Shown here piece after piece: positions 9,535 to 22,970 of a stretch of 64,000 nucleotides of DNA. Under the pieces are notes generated by a model that worked only from the letters and a program-made list of their open reading frames with translations, did not search any database and was not told the origin of the DNA. The position numbers and the translations under genes are program-made. Each line of letters starts with the position of its first letter. The first letter of the stretch is position 1. Source of the stretch: Bimastos eiseni (lineage: Eukaryota; Annelida; Clitellata; Crassiclitellata; Lumbricidae); contig OY365810.1 of assembly GCA_959347315.1 (NCBI GenBank), forward strand, positions 31,164,908 through 31,228,907, given 5' to 3'.

Positions 9535-12500
9535 TTTTTTGCTATTGTATTGGAAGAAGTGAAGATATCTATGGAGAATGTTGATGCCAATAGGTCCTCA
9601 CAGATGCCTGATAAATATTATTTGGTTTGGATCATGTCAAGTTTCTCGATAAAATGTCAGTGAACCCGGGTTCATCGTTATTTTCCCAAATAATGAAACC
9701 TTGATTTTTTGCTATTGTATTGGAAGAAGTGAAGATATCTATGGAGAATGTTGATGCCAATAGGTCCTCACAGATGCCTGATAAATATTATTTGGTTTGG
9801 ATCATGTCAAGTTTCTCGATAAAATGTCAGTGAACCCGGGTTCATCGTTATTTTCCCAAATAATGAAACCTTGATTTTTTGCTATTGTATTGGAAGAAGT
9901 GAAGATATCTATGGACAATTTTGATGCCAATAGGTCCTCACAGTTGCTTGATAAATATTATGTGGTTTAGATCATGTCAAGTTACTCGATAGAAAGTCAG
10001 TGAACCCGGGTTCATCGTGATTTTCCCAAATAATGAAACCTTGATTTTTTGCTATTGTATTGGAAGAAGTGAAGATATCTATGGAGAATTTTGATGCCAA
10101 TAGGTCCTCACAGATGCTTGTTAAATATTGTTTGGTTTGGAGCTGGTTTAAGTTTCTCGATAAAAAGTCAGTGAACCCGGGTTCATCGTGATATTCTTAA
10201 ATAATGAAACCTTGATTTTTTGCTATTGTATTGGAAGAAGTGAAGATATCTATGGAGAATGTTGATGCCAATAGGTCCTCATAGATGCTTGATAAATATT
10301 ATTTGGTTTGGATCATATCAAGTTTCTCGATAAAAAGTCAGTGAACCCGTGTTCATCGTGATTTTCCCAAATAATGAAACCTTGATTTTTAGCTATTGCA
10401 TTGGTAGAAGTGAAGATATCTATGGAGAATTTTGATGCCAATAGGTCCTCAGAGATGCTTGATAAATATTATTTGGTTTGGATCATGTGAAGTTTCTCGA
10501 TAAAATGTCAGTGAACCCGGGTTCATCGTGATTTTCCCAAATAATGAAACCTTGATTTTTTGCTATTGTATTGGAAGAAGTGAAGATATCTATGGAGAAT
10601 TTTGATGCCAATAGGTCCTCAGAGATGCTTGATAAATATTATTTGGTTTGGATCATGTGAAGTTTCTCGATAAAATGTCAGTGAACCCGGGTTCATCGTG
10701 ATTTTCCCAAATAATGAATCCTTGATTTTTTGCTATTGTATTGGAAGAAGTGAAGATATCTTTGGAGAATTTTGATGCCAATAGGACCTCACAGATGCAT
10801 TATAAATATTATTTGGTTTGGATCATGTCAAGTCTCTTGATAAAAAGTCAGTGAACCCGGGTTCATCGTGATTTTCCCAAATAATGAAACCTTGATTTTT
10901 TGCTATTGTATTGGAAGAAGTGAAGAAATCTATGGAGAATTTTGATGCCAATAGGTCCTCACAGATGCTTGTTAAATATTGTTTGGTTTGGAGCTTGTTT
11001 AAGTTTCTCGATAAAAAGTCAGTGAACCCGGGTTCATCGTGATATTCTTAAATAATGAAACCTTGATTTTTTGCTATTGTATTGGAAGAAGTGAAGATAT
11101 CTATGGAGAATGTTGATGCCAATAGGTCCTCATAGATGCCTGAAAAATATTATTTGGTTTGGATCATGTCAAGTTTCTCGATAAAAAGTCAGTGAACCCG
11201 TGTTCATCGTGATTTTCCCAAATAATGAAACCTTGATTTTTAGCTATTGCATTGGTAGAAGTGAAGATATCTATGGAGAATTTTGATGCCAATAGGTCCT
11301 CACAGATGCTTGATAAATATTATTTGGTTTGGATCATGTGAAGTTTCTCGATAAAATGTCAGTGAACCCGGGTTCATCGTGATTTTCCCAAGTAATGAAA
11401 CCTTGATTTTTTGCTATTGTATTGGAAGAAGTGAAGATATCTATGGAGAATTTTGATGCCAATAGGTCCTCAGAGATTCTTGATAAATATTATTTGGTTT
11501 GGATCATGTGAAGTTTCTCGATAAAATGTCAGTGAACCCGGGTTCATCGTGATTTTCCCAAATAATGAATCCTTGATTTTTTGCTATTGTATTGGAAGAA
11601 GTGAAGATATCTTTGGAGAATTTTGATGCCAATAGGTCCTCGGAGGTGCTTGATAAATTCTATTTGGTTTGGATCATGTCAAGTTTCTCGATGAGAACTC
11701 AGTGAACCCGGGTTCATCGTGATTTTCCCAAATAATGAAACCTTGATTTTTTGCTATTGTATTGGAAGAAGTGAAGATATCTTTGGAGAATTTTGATGCC
11801 AATAGGACCTCAGAGATGCTTGATAAATATTATTTGGTTTGGATCATGTCAAGTCTCTTGATAAAAAGTCAGTGAACCCGGGTTCATCGTTATTTTCCCA
11901 AATAATGAAACCTTGATTTTTTGCTATTGTATTGGAAGAAGTGAAGATATCTATGGACAATTTTGATGCCAATAGGTCCTCACAGTTGCTTGATAAATAT
12001 TATTTGGTTTAGATCATGTCAAGTTTTTCTATAAAAAGTCAGTGAACCCGGGTTCATCGTGATTTTCCCAAATAATGAAACCTTGATTTTTTGCTATTGT
12101 ATTGGAAGAAGTGAAGATATCTATGGAGAAGTTTGATGCCAATAGGTCCTCACAGATGCTTGATAAATATTATTTGGTTTGGACCATGTCAAGTTACTCG
12201 ATAGAAAGTCAGTGAACCCGTGTTCATCATGATTTTCCCAAATAATGAAACCTTGATTTTTTGCTATTGTATTGGAAGAAGTGAAGATATCTATGGAGAA
12301 TTTTGATGCCAATAGGTCCTCACAGATGCTTGATAAATATTATTTGGTTTGGATCATGTCAAGTTTTTCTATAAAAAGTCAGTGAACCCGGGTTCATCGT
12401 GATTTTCCCAAATAATGAAACCTTGATTTTTTGCTATTGTATTGGTAGAAGTGAAGGTATCTATAGAGAATTTTGATGCCAATAGGTCCTCAGAGAAGCT

Positions 12501-13276
12501 TGATAAATATTATTTGGTTTGGACCATGTCAAGTTACTCGATAGAAAGTCAGTGAACCCGGGTTCATCGTGATTTTCCCAAATAATGAAACCTTGATTTT
12601 TTGCAATTGTATTGGTAGAAGTGAAGATATCTATGGATTATTTTGATGCCAATAGGTCCTCACAGATGCTTGATAAATATTATTTGGTTTGGATCATGTC
12701 AAGTTTTACTATAAAAAGTCAGTGAACCCGGGTTCATCGTGATTTTCCCAAATAATGAAACCTTGATTTTTTGCTATTGTATTGGAAGAAGTGAAGACAT
12801 CTATGGAGAATTTTGATGCCAATAGGTCCTCAGAGATGCTTTATAGATATTATTTGGTTTGGATCATGTCAAGTTTCTCGATAAAATGTCAATGAACCCG
12901 GGTTCATCGTGATTTTCCCAAATAATGAAACCTTGATTTTTTGCTATTGTATTGGAAGAAGTGAAGATATCTATGGAGAATTTTGATGCCAATAGGTCCT
13001 CACAGATGCTTGATAAATATTATTTGGTTTGGATCATGTCAAGTTACTCGATAGAAAGTCAGTGAACCCGGATTCATCGTGATTTTCCCAAATAATGAAA
13101 CCTTGATTTTTTGCTATTGTATTGGAAGAAGTGAAGATATCTATGGAGAATTTTGATGCCAATAGGTCCTCACAGATGCTTGATAAATATTATTTGGTTT
13201 GGATCATGTCAAGTTTTTCTATAAAAAGTCAGTGAACCCGGGTTCATCGTGATTTTCCCAAATAATGAAACCTTGA
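9535..13276. repeat. 22-monomer higher-order unit, copy 1 (3742 bp)
   Basis: Twenty-two monomers, two of them 171 bp (10045, 10896), give 3742 bp. The same order of variants follows at 13277-17018. Marks in order include 'gagaatgttg' pairs, 'gagctggtttaag', 'tagctattgcattgg', 'gcattataaat', 'gaagaaatc', 'cggaggtgcttg', 'gagaagtttg', 'gaaggtatc', 'gttttactat', 'gctttatagat' and 'cccggattc'. Its monomers at 11917-12766 are of the type that fills the first 4 kb, so the unit is itself a composite of older blocks. Confidence 0.93.
10045..10215. repeat. 171-bp 'gagctt' monomer class (first of 28)
   Basis: The middle of this monomer is strongly changed: 'cttgttaaatattgtttgg' then 'gagctggtttaag' or 'gagcttgtttaag', usually followed by 'gtgatattcttaaataatg'. 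It is 1 bp longer than the consensus. By my count the class has 28 complete members, starting at 10045, 10896, 13787, 14638, 17529, 20249, 21100, 23821, 26202, 27733, 29434, 30285, 31306, 32157, 33178, 33859, 35051, 36412, 39984, 43723, 46954, 50354, 51035, 52566, 53077, 54438, 57497 and 60558. None lies in the first 10 kb. Confidence 0.9.
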
Positions 13277-16200
13277 TTTTTTGCTATTGTATTGGTAGAA
13301 GTGAAGATATCTATGGAGAATGTTGATGCCAATAGGTCCTCACAGATGCCTGATAAATATTATTTGGTTTGGATCATGTCAAGTTTCTCGATAAAATGTC
13401 AGTGAACCCGGGTTCATCGTTATTTTCCCAAATAATGAAACCTTGATTTTTTGCTATTGTATTGGAAGAAGTGAAGATATCTATGGAGAATGTTGATGCC
13501 AATAGGTCCTCACAGATGCCTGATAAATATTATTTGGTTTGGATCATGTCAAGTTTCTCGATAAAATGTCAGTGAACCCGGGTTCATCGTTATTTTCCCA
13601 AATAATGAAACCTTGATTTTTTGCTATTGTATTGGAAGAAGTGAAGATATCTATGGACAATTTTGATGCCAATAGGTCCTCACAGTTGCTTGATAAATAT
13701 TATGTGGTTTAGATCATGTCAAGTTACTCGATAGAAAGTCAGTGAACCCGGGTTCATCGTGATTTTCCCAAATAATGAAACCTTGATTTTTTGCTATTGT
13801 ATTGGAAGAAGTGAAGATATCTATGGAGAATTTTGATGCCAATAGGTCCTCACAGATGCTTGTTAAATATTGTTTGGTTTGGAGCTGGTTTAAGTTTCTC
13901 GATAAAAAGTCAGTGAACCCGGGTTCATCGTGATATTCTTAAATAATGAAACCTTGATTTTTTGCTATTGTATTGGAAGAAGTGAAGATATCTATGGAGA
14001 ATGTTGATGCCAATAGGTCCTCATAGATGCTTGATAAATATTATTTGGTTTGGATCATATCAAGTTTCTCGATAAAAAGTCAGTGAACCCGTGTTCATCG
14101 TGATTTTCCCAAATAATGAAACCTTGATTTTTAGCTATTGCATTGGTAGAAGTGAAGATATCTATGGAGAATTTTGATGCCAATAGGTCCTCAGAGATGC
14201 TTGATAAATATTATTTGGTTTGGATCATGTGAAGTTTCTCGATAAAATGTCAGTGAACCCGGGTTCATCGTGATTTTCCCAAATAATGAAACCTTGATTT
14301 TTTGCTATTGTATTGGAAGAAGTGAAGATATCTATGGAGAATTTTGATGCCAATAGGTCCTCAGAGATGCTTGATAAATATTATTTGGTTTGGATCATGT
14401 GAAGTTTCTCGATAAAATGTCAGTGAACCCGGGTTCATCGTGATTTTCCCAAATAATGAATCCTTGATTTTTTGCTATTGTATTGGAAGAAGTGAAGATA
14501 TCTTTGGAGAATTTTGATGCCAATAGGACCTCACAGATGCATTATAAATATTATTTGGTTTGGATCATGTCAAGTCTCTTGATAAAAAGTCAGTGAACCC
14601 GGGTTCATCGTGATTTTCCCAAATAATGAAACCTTGATTTTTTGCTATTGTATTGGAAGAAGTGAAGAAATCTATGGAGAATTTTGATGCCAATAGGTCC
14701 TCACAGATGCTTGTTAAATATTGTTTGGTTTGGAGCTTGTTTAAGTTTCTCGATAAAAAGTCAGTGAACCCGGGTTCATCGTGATATTCTTAAATAATGA
14801 AACCTTGATTTTTTGCTATTGTATTGGAAGAAGTGAAGATATCTATGGAGAATGTTGATGCCAATAGGTCCTCATAGATGCCTGAAAAATATTATTTGGT
14901 TTGGATCATGTCAAGTTTCTCGATAAAAAGTCAGTGAACCCGTGTTCATCGTGATTTTCCCAAATAATGAAACCTTGATTTTTAGCTATTGCATTGGTAG
15001 AAGTGAAGATATCTATGGAGAATTTTGATGCCAATAGGTCCTCACAGATGCTTGATAAATATTATTTGGTTTGGATCATGTGAAGTTTCTCGATAAAATG
15101 TCAGTGAACCCGGGTTCATCGTGATTTTCCCAAGTAATGAAACCTTGATTTTTTGCTATTGTATTGGAAGAAGTGAAGATATCTATGGAGAATTTTGATG
15201 CCAATAGGTCCTCAGAGATTCTTGATAAATATTATTTGGTTTGGATCATGTGAAGTTTCTCGATAAAATGTCAGTGAACCCGGGTTCATCGTGATTTTCC
15301 CAAATAATGAATCCTTGATTTTTTGCTATTGTATTGGAAGAAGTGAAGATATCTTTGGAGAATTTTGATGCCAATAGGTCCTCGGAGGTGCTTGATAAAT
15401 TCTATTTGGTTTGGATCATGTCAAGTTTCTCGATGAGAACTCAGTGAACCCGGGTTCATCGTGATTTTCCCAAATAATGAAACCTTGATTTTTTGCTATT
15501 GTATTGGAAGAAGTGAAGATATCTTTGGAGAATTTTGATGCCAATAGGACCTCAGAGATGCTTGATAAATATTATTTGGTTTGGATCATGTCAAGTCTCT
15601 TGATAAAAAGTCAGTGAACCCGGGTTCATCGTTATTTTCCCAAATAATGAAACCTTGATTTTTTGCTATTGTATTGGAAGAAGTGAAGATATCTATGGAC
15701 AATTTTGATGCCAATAGGTCCTCACAGTTGCTTGATAAATATTATTTGGTTTAGATCATGTCAAGTTTTTCTATAAAAAGTCAGTGAACCCGGGTTCATC
15801 GTGATTTTCCCAAATAATGAAACCTTGATTTTTTGCTATTGTATTGGAAGAAGTGAAGATATCTATGGAGAAGTTTGATGCCAATAGGTCCTCACAGATG
15901 CTTGATAAATATTATTTGGTTTGGACCATGTCAAGTTACTCGATAGAAAGTCAGTGAACCCGTGTTCATCATGATTTTCCCAAATAATGAAACCTTGATT
16001 TTTTGCTATTGTATTGGAAGAAGTGAAGATATCTATGGAGAATTTTGATGCCAATAGGTCCTCACAGATGCTTGATAAATATTATTTGGTTTGGATCATG
16101 TCAAGTTTTTCTATAAAAAGTCAGTGAACCCGGGTTCATCGTGATTTTCCCAAATAATGAAACCTTGATTTTTTGCTATTGTATTGGTAGAAGTGAAGGT

Positions 16201-17018
16201 ATCTATAGAGAATTTTGATGCCAATAGGTCCTCAGAGAAGCTTGATAAATATTATTTGGTTTGGACCATGTCAAGTTACTCGATAGAAAGTCAGTGAACC
16301 CGGGTTCATCGTGATTTTCCCAAATAATGAAACCTTGATTTTTTGCAATTGTATTGGTAGAAGTGAAGATATCTATGGATTATTTTGATGCCAATAGGTC
16401 CTCACAGATGCTTGATAAATATTATTTGGTTTGGATCATGTCAAGTTTTACTATAAAAAGTCAGTGAACCCGGGTTCATCGTGATTTTCCCAAATAATGA
16501 AACCTTGATTTTTTGCTATTGTATTGGAAGAAGTGAAGACATCTATGGAGAATTTTGATGCCAATAGGTCCTCAGAGATGCTTTATAGATATTATTTGGT
16601 TTGGATCATGTCAAGTTTCTCGATAAAATGTCAATGAACCCGGGTTCATCGTGATTTTCCCAAATAATGAAACCTTGATTTTTTGCTATTGTATTGGAAG
16701 AAGTGAAGATATCTATGGAGAATTTTGATGCCAATAGGTCCTCACAGATGCTTGATAAATATTATTTGGTTTGGATCATGTCAAGTTACTCGATAGAAAG
16801 TCAGTGAACCCGGATTCATCGTGATTTTCCCAAATAATGAAACCTTGATTTTTTGCTATTGTATTGGAAGAAGTGAAGATATCTATGGAGAATTTTGATG
16901 CCAATAGGTCCTCACAGATGCTTGATAAATATTATTTGGTTTGGATCATGTCAAGTTTTTCTATAAAAAGTCAGTGAACCCGGGTTCATCGTGATTTTCC
17001 CAAATAATGAAACCTTGA
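13277..17018. repeat. 22-monomer higher-order unit, copy 2 (3742 bp)
   Basis: It abuts copy 1 exactly and matches it at offset 3742 in every stretch compared, including rare changes such as 'gagctgg' and 'catcgttat' near 15630. The first monomer starts 'ggtagaag' where copy 1 has 'ggaagaag', then continues 'gagaatgttg' as in copy 1. Monomer 13277-13446 is thus probably the exchange junction, with the break between about 13298 and 13313. Confidence 0.93.
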
Positions 17019-17188
17019 TTTTTTGCTATTGTATTGGAAGAAGTGAAGACATCTATGGAGAATTTTGATGCCAATAGGTCCTCAGAGATGCTTGATAAAT
17101 ATTATTTGGTTTGGATCATGTCAAGTTTCTCGATAAAATGGCAATGAACCCGGGTTCATCGTGATTTTCCCAAATAATGAAACCTTGA
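17019..17188. repeat. Single monomer related to 8174
   Basis: It carries 'gacatctatgg', 'cagagatgcttgat' and the rare 'aaaatggcaatg', the same combination as monomer 8174-8343. It separates the second 22-mer copy from the truncated third copy. Confidence 0.88.
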
Positions 17189-19399
17189 TTTTTTGCTATT
17201 GTATTGGAAGAAGTGAAGATATCTATGGAGAATTTTGATGCCAATAGGTCCTCAGAGATGCTTGATAAATATTATTTGGTTTGGATCATGTGAAGTTTCT
17301 CGATAAAATGTCAGTGAACCCGGGTTCATCGTGATTTTCCCAAATAATGAATCCTTGATTTTTTGCTATTGTATTGGAAGAAGTGAAGATATCTTTGGAG
17401 AATTTTGATGCCAATAGGACCTCACAGATGCATTATAAATATTATTTGGTTTGGATCATGTCAAGTCTCTTGATAAAAAGTCAGTGAACCCGGGTTCATC
17501 GTGATTTTCCCAAATAATGAAACCTTGATTTTTTGCTATTGTATTGAAAGAAGTGAAGAAATCTATGGAGAATTTTGATGCCAATAGGTCCTCACAGATG
17601 CTTGTTAAATATTGTTTGGTTTGGAGCTTGTTTAAGTTTCTCGATAAAAAGTCAGTGAACCCGGGTTCATCGTGATATTCTTAAATAATGAAACCTTGAT
17701 TTTTTGCTATTGTATTGGAAGAAGTGAAGATATCTATGGAGAATGTTGATGCCAATAGGTCCTCATAGATGCCTGAAAAATATTATTTGGTTTGGATCAT
17801 GTCAAGTTTCTCGATAAAAAGTCAGTGAACCCGTGTTCATCGTGATTTTCCCAAATAATGAAACCTTGATTTTTAGCTATTGCATTGGTAGAAGTGAAGA
17901 TATCTATGGAGAATTTTGATGCCAATAGGTCCTCACAGATGCTTGATAAATATTATTTGGTTTGGATCATGTGAAGTTTCTCGATAAAATGTCAGTGAAC
18001 CCGGGTTCATCGTGATTTTCCCAAGTAATGAAACCTTGATTTTTTGCTATTGTATTGGAAGAAGTGAAGATATCTATGGAGAATTTTGATGCCAATAGGT
18101 CCTCAGAGATTCTTGATAAATATTATTTGGTTTGGATCATGTGAAGTTTCTCGATAAAATGTCAGTGAACCCGGGTTCATCGTGATTTTCCCAAATAATG
18201 AATCCTTGATTTTTTGCTATTGTATTGGAAGAAGTGAAGATATCTTTGGAGAATTTTGATGCCAATAGGTCCTCGGAGGTGCTTGATAAATTCTATTTGG
18301 TTTGGATCATGTCAAGTTTCTCGATGAGAACTCAGTGAACCCGGGTTCATCGTGATTTTCCCAAATAATGAAACCTTGATTTTTTGCTATTGTATTGGAA
18401 GAAGTGAAGATATCTTTGGAGAATTTTGATGCCAATAGGACCTCAGAGATGCTTGATAAATATTATTTGGTTTGGATCATGTCAAGTCTCTTGATAAAAA
18501 GTCAGTGAACCCGGGTTCATCGTGATTTTCCCAAATAATGAAACCTTGATTTTTTGCTATTGTATTGGAAGAAGTGAAGATATCTATGGACAATTTTGAT
18601 GCCAATAGGTCCTCACAGTTGCTTGATAAATATTATTTGGTTTAGATCATGTCAAGTTTTTCTATAAAAAGTCAGTGAACCCGGGTTCATCGTGATTTTC
18701 CCAAATAATGAAACCTTGATTTTTTGCTATTGTATTGGAAGAAGTGAAGATATCTATGGAGAAGTTTGATGCCAATAGGTCCTCACAGATGCTTGATAAA
18801 TATTATTTGGTTTGGACCATGTCAAGTTACTCGATAGAAAGTCAGTGAACCCGTGTTCATCATGATTTTCCCAAATAATGAAACCTTGATTTTTTGCTAT
18901 TGTATTGGAAGAAGTGAAGATATCTATGGAGAATTTTGATGCCAATAGGTCCTCACAGATGCTTGATAAATATTATTTGGTTTGGATCATGTCAAGTTTT
19001 TCTATAAAAAGTCAGTGAACCCGGGTTCATCGTGATTTTCCCAAATAATGAAACCTTGATTTTTTGCTATTGTATTGGTAGAAGTGAAGGTATCTATAGA
19101 GAATTTTGATGCCAATAGGTCCTCAGAGAAGCTTGATAAATATTATTTGGTTTGGACCATGTCAAGTTACTCGATAGAAAGTCAGTGAACCCGGGTTCAT
19201 CGTGATTTTCCCAAATAATGAAACCTTGATTTTTTGCAATTGTATTGGTAGAAGTGAAGATATCTATGGATTATTTTGATGCCAATAGGTCCTCACAGAT
19301 GCTTGATAAATATTATTTGGTTTGGATCATGTCAAGTTTTACTATAAAAAGTCAGTGAACCCGGGTTCATCGTGATTTTCCCAAATAATGAAACCTTGA
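17189..19399. repeat. Truncated 13-monomer copy of the 22-mer unit (2211 bp)
   Basis: It matches 10556-12766 at offset 6633 from the 'gtgaagtttctcg' monomer to the 'gttttactat' monomer. Both ends of the 22-mer are missing. Differences include 'attgaaagaag' near 17545 and 'catcgtgat' instead of 'catcgttat' near 18510. Confidence 0.92.
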
Positions 19400-22300
19400 T
19401 TTTATGCTATTGTATTGGAAGAAGTGAAGATATCTATGGAGAATTTTGATGCCAATAGGTCCTCACAGATGCCTGATAAATATTATTTGGTTTGGATCAT
19501 GTCAAGTTTCTCGATAAAAAGTCAGTGAACCCGGGTTCATCGTGATTTTCCCAAGTAATGAAGCCTTGAGTTTTTTGCTATTGTATTGGAAGAAGTGAAG
19601 ATATATCTGGAGAATTTTGATGCCAATAGGTCCTTACAGATGCTTGATAAATATTATTTGGTTTGGATCATGTCAAGTTTCTCGATAAAAAGTCAGTGAA
19701 CCCGGGTTCATCGTGATTTTCCCAAATAATGAATCCTTGATTTTTTGCTATTGTATTGGAAGAAGTGAAGATATCTATGGAGAATGTTGATGCCAATAGG
19801 TCCTCACAGATGCCTGATAAATATTATTTGGTTAATCATGTCAAGTTTCTCGATAAAATGTCAGTGAACCCGGGTTCATCGTTATTTTCCCAAATAATGA
19901 AACCTTGATTTTTTGCTATTGTATTGGAAGAAGTGAAGATATCTATGGAGAATGTTGATGCCAATAGGTCCTCACAGATGCCTGATAAATATTATTTGGT
20001 TTGGATCATGTCAAGTTTCTCGATAAAATGTCAGTGAACCCGGGTTCATCGTTATTTTCCCAAATAATGAAACCTTGATTTTTTGCTATTGTATTGGAAG
20101 AAGTGAAGATATCTATGGACAATTTTGATGCCAATAGGTCCTCACAGTTGCTTGATAAATATTATGTGGTTTAGATCATGTCAAGTTACTCGATAGAAAG
20201 TCAGTGAACCCGGGTTCATCGTGATTTTCCCAAATAATGAAACCTTGATTTTTTGCTATTGTATTGGAAGAAGTGAAGATATCTATGGAGAATTTTGATG
20301 CCAATAGGTCCTCACAGATGCTTGTTAAATATTGTTTGGTTTGGAGCTTGTTTAAGTTTCTCGATAAAAAGTCAGTGAACCCGGGTTCATCGTGATATTC
20401 TTAAATAATGAAACCTTGATTTTTTGCTATTGTATTGGAAGAAGTGAAGATATCTATGGAGAATGTTGATGCCAATAGGTCCTCATAGATGCTTGATAAA
20501 TATTATTTGGTTTGGATCATATCAAGTTTCTCGATAAAAAGTCAGTGAACCCGTGTTCATCGTGATTTTCCCAAATAATGAAACCTTGATTTTTAGCTAT
20601 TGCATTGGTAGAAGTGAAGATATCTATGGAGAATTTTGATGCCAATAGGTCCTCACAGATGCTTGATAAATATTATTTGGTTTGGATCATGTGAAGTTTC
20701 TCGATAAAATGTCAGTGAACCCGGGTTCATCGTGATTTTCCCAAATAATGAAACCTTGATTTTTTGCTATTGTATTGGAAGAAGTGAAGATATCTATGGA
20801 GAATTTTGATGCCAATAGGTCCTCAGAGATGCTTGATAAATATTATTTGGTTTGGATCATGTCAAGTTTCTCGATAAAATGTCAGTGAACCCGGGTTCAT
20901 CGTGATTTTCCCAAATAATGAAACCTTGATTTTTTGCTATTGTATTGGAAGAAGTGAAGATATCTTTGGAGAATTTTGATGCCAATAGGACCTCACAGAT
21001 GCATTATAAATATTATTTGGTTTGGATCATGTCAAGTCTCTTGATAAAAAGTCAGTGAACCCGGGTTCATCGTGATTTTCCCAAATAATGAAACCTTGAT
21101 TTTTTGCTATTGTATTGGAAGAAGTGAAGATATCTATGGAGAATTTTGATGCCAATAGGTCCTCACAGATGCTTGTTAAATATTGTTTGGTTTGGAGCTT
21201 GTTTAAGTTTCTCGATAAAAAGTCAGTGAACCCGGGTTCATCGTGATATTCTTAAATAATGAAACCTTGATTTTTTGCTATTGTATTGGAAGAAGTGAAG
21301 ATATCTATGGAGAATGTTGATGCCAATAGGTCCTCATAGATGCCTGAAAAATATTATTTGGTTTGGATCATGTCAAGTTTCTCGATAAAAAGTCAGTGAA
21401 CCCGTGTTCATCGTGATTTTCCCAAATAATGAAACCTTGATTTTTAGCTATTGCATTGGTAGAAGTGAAGATATCTATGGAGAATTTTGATGCCAATAGG
21501 TCCTCACAGATGCTTGATAAATATTATTTGGTTTGGATCATGTGAAGTTTCTCGATAAAATGTCAGTGAACCCGGGTTCATCGTGATTTTCCCAAATAAT
21601 GAAACCTTGATTTTTTGCTATTGTATTGGAAGAAGTGAAGATATCTATGGAGAATTTTGATGCCAATAGGTCCTCAGAGATTCTTGATAAATATTATTTG
21701 GTTTGGATCATGTGAAGTTTCTCGATAAAATGTCAGTGAACCCGGGTTCATCGTGATTTTCCCAAATAATGAATCCTTGATTTTTTGCTATTGTATTGGA
21801 AGAAGTGAAGATATCTTTGGAGAATTTTGATGCCAATAGGTCCTCGGAGGTGCTTGATAAATTCTATTTGGTTTGGATCATGTCAAGTTTCTCGATGAGA
21901 ACTCAGTGAACCCGGGTTCATCGTGATTTTCCCAAATAATGAAACCTTGATTTTTTGCTATTGTATTGGAAGAAGTGAAGATATCTTTGGAGAATTTTGA
22001 TGCCAATAGGACCTCAGAGATGCTTGATAAATATTATTTGGTTTGGATCATGTCAAGTCTCTTGATAAAAAGTCAGTGAACCCGGGTTCATCGTGATTTT
22101 CCCAAATAATGAAACCTTGATTTTTTGCTATTGTATTGGAAGAAGTGAAGATATCTATGGACAATTTTGATGCCAATAGGTCCTCACAGTTGCTTGATAA
22201 ATATTATTTGGTTTAGATCATGTCAAGTTTTTCTATAAAAAGTCAGTGAACCCGGGTTCATCGTGATTTTCCCAAATAATGAAACCTTGATTTTTTGCTA

Positions 22301-22970
22301 TTGTATTGGAAGAAGTGAAGATATCTATGGAGAAGTTTGATGCCAATAGGTCCTCACAGATGCTTGATAAATATTATTTGGTTTGGACCATGTCAAGTTA
22401 CTCGATAGAAAGTCAGTGAACCCGTGTTCATCATGATTTTCCCAAATAATGAAACCTTGATTTTTTGCTATTGTATTGGAAGAAGTGAAGATATCTATGG
22501 AGAATTTTGATGCCAATAGGTCCTCACAGATGCTTGATAAATATTATTTGGTTTGGATCATGTCAAGTTTTTCTATAAAAAGTCAGTGAACCCGGGTTCA
22601 TCGTGATTTTCCCAAATAATGAAACCTTGATTTTTTGCTATTGTATTGGTAGAAGTGAAGGTATCTATAGAGAATTTTGATGCCAATAGGTCCTCAGAGA
22701 AGCTTGATAAATATTATTTGGTTTGGACCATGTCAAGTTACTCGATAGAAAGTCAGTGAACCCGGGTTCATCGTGATTTTCCCAAATAATGAAACCTTGA
22801 TTTTTTGCAATTGTATTGGTAGAAGTGAAGATATCTATGGATTATTTTGATGCCAATAGGTCCTCACAGATGCTTGATAAATATTATTTGGTTTGGATCA
22901 TGTCAAGTTTTACTATAAAAAGTCAGTGAACCCGGGTTCATCGTGATTTTCCCAAATAATGAAACCTTGA
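19400..22970. repeat. 21-monomer copy of the 22-mer block (3571 bp)
   Basis: It matches 9194-12766, first at offset 10206, then at 10204 after a 2-bp loss near 19835 ('ggttaatcatg' for 'ggtttggatcatg'). It begins with the copy of monomer 9194 ('ccttgagttttttgct'). It has 'gagcttg' where copies 1 and 2 have 'gagctgg', so it is more distant from them than they are from each other. Confidence 0.92.
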
